DNA of 64,000 nt from Chelydra serpentina (taxonomy: Eukaryota > Chordata > Testudines > Chelydridae). Position 1 is the first letter of the stretch, and every line of letters begins with the position of its first letter. The stretch spans positions 15,456,001 to 15,520,000 of the forward strand of contig JBAIAC010000033.1 in assembly GCA_037349315.1 (NCBI GenBank), in the 5' to 3' direction. The notes under the pieces were generated by a model. That model had not been told where the DNA came from and made no database searches. It saw nothing but the letters and a program-made list of their open reading frames with translations. Below are positions 63,008 through 64,000 of the stretch, piece after piece. A program made the position numbers and the translations under genes.

Positions 63008-64000
63008 CTGATTTGAGTCAATGGCTGAATGGATATTGATTGTCACAGGAGTTGGTAATGATTAGAAATTGTCTTTTTGTAGGCATTTGTTAGTAATACA
63101 TATGGATTGCTTTTAAATTTTGTAAATGTGGCCAGCTATTTTCATAGTAATATGAAATAAATAACAGAAAAACATGTATATTTTGTACTAGCTGTGTGAT
63201 GTACTTTGGTCTATATAAATTATATTTTTCTGTGCCTGTCGTTTTTTTATGATTCCATACTTTGCTTTTGCCCTATCAACCTTTGTTGCTATTTTGAGAC
63301 TGCAGCACAAGGTAACTGCTGCTTTTATTGAAAAGGATAATTTTAAACACTAGTTGTTTTCCACTTCATCATTCTATTTTTGAGTACTACCAGCTTATTC
63401 CTTTATGATTAACAATGGCACCACACCATCTCCAGTCAAATTACGCGGCCTCCTTTGAAGGTCTTCAATAGCAAGATGTAGCCCACTAGCAGCCTCTCCA
63501 CTTTTCTACCTGCAGCATGTCCAGTGTGGAGCCTAACTGCATTATAAGAAAATGCAATCTGTTTCATTTTCTCAAAGGCGAAGAAATCATAGAAGAATGT
63601 GTTTGGACTGGTAACTGGGGGGAGGCACATGAGTGTCCTTTATCCCTCAAATTAGTACTTCTATTTAATCATGCTAGATTTAGCCAGGTAAAATGACTTG
63701 CATCACACTTCAAATCTCCATGGAGAGAATGACATCTATTGTGTTCTTGATTAAAACAACCCTCTTTTGCAAAATACTGGTGGGAAATGGTTATGGCCAG
63801 ATTATCAGAATTTCATTGTCTTCGAAAGATTGTCACTGTATGTTTATGTGGGAAATAATCATTTTAGTCCACCATATACCACTGCACTCCTTATTATTGG
63901 TGGTTATTTTTATTGTAGCCAAAAGGCTGCTAGATGCCTGTCAGTAGTGAAAAATTACACATGGTCCTTGCAATCTAATCTAATAGGTAAACTATGACAT

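Overview
This is a eukaryotic (vertebrate) genomic window, not a prokaryotic one. It is AT-rich, almost entirely non-coding, and crowded with decayed interspersed repeats. The only host protein-coding gene I can support is on the minus strand. Six exons between 57.0 kb and 6.0 kb spell a continuous 346-residue stretch of a Munc13/UNC13 synaptic-vesicle priming protein: the whole C1 domain, the C1-C2B linker, the whole C2B domain and the start of the MUN domain. All six exons have canonical splice sites, and every split codon matches across each junction, so no exon is missing between them. The linker sequence fits UNC13C (Munc13-3) better than UNC13A or UNC13B. The N-terminal exons lie beyond 64.0 kb and the rest of the MUN domain plus C2C lie before position 1.

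The repeat content suggests a non-avian reptile, most likely a turtle (a crocodilian is possible). It includes a CR1 LINE ending in the ATTCTATGAT tail, several hAT-type non-autonomous DNA elements with 8-bp target duplications, a Penelope-like element with a GIY-YIG remnant, MIR-like SINEs, ancient L2/L3-like LINE fragments and many short palindromic elements. I infer the organism from repeat families recognised by eye; no database search was done.

Layout: 1-6.0 kb is a downstream intron with an inverted-repeat element, two GC-rich DNA-element remnants and a MIR. 6.0-10.6 kb holds three exons. 10.6-38.6 kb is one 28-kb intron splitting C2B, holding most of the mobile elements: two LTR-like units, a Penelope remnant with a nested hAT, an inverted pair of hAT transposase fragments, a CR1, and hAT elements at 27.8, 30.6 and 32.5 kb. 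38.6-43.7 kb holds two exons. 43.7-56.7 kb is an intron with a hAT element at 48.7 kb, an L3-like LINE and a hairpin-rich element at 54.2 kb. The C1 exon is at 56.7-57.0 kb. 57-64 kb is an upstream intron with a hAT deletion derivative carrying a nested Penelope-type insertion.

The observation most worth following is a hammerhead-ribozyme-like arrangement (CUGAnGA-like box, stem II, GAAA) in the Penelope-type insertion at 60.66 kb and, more degraded, in the Penelope tail at 16.87 kb. I found no evidence of a new multi-gene system; nearly all other open reading frames are chance frames or repeat remnants.
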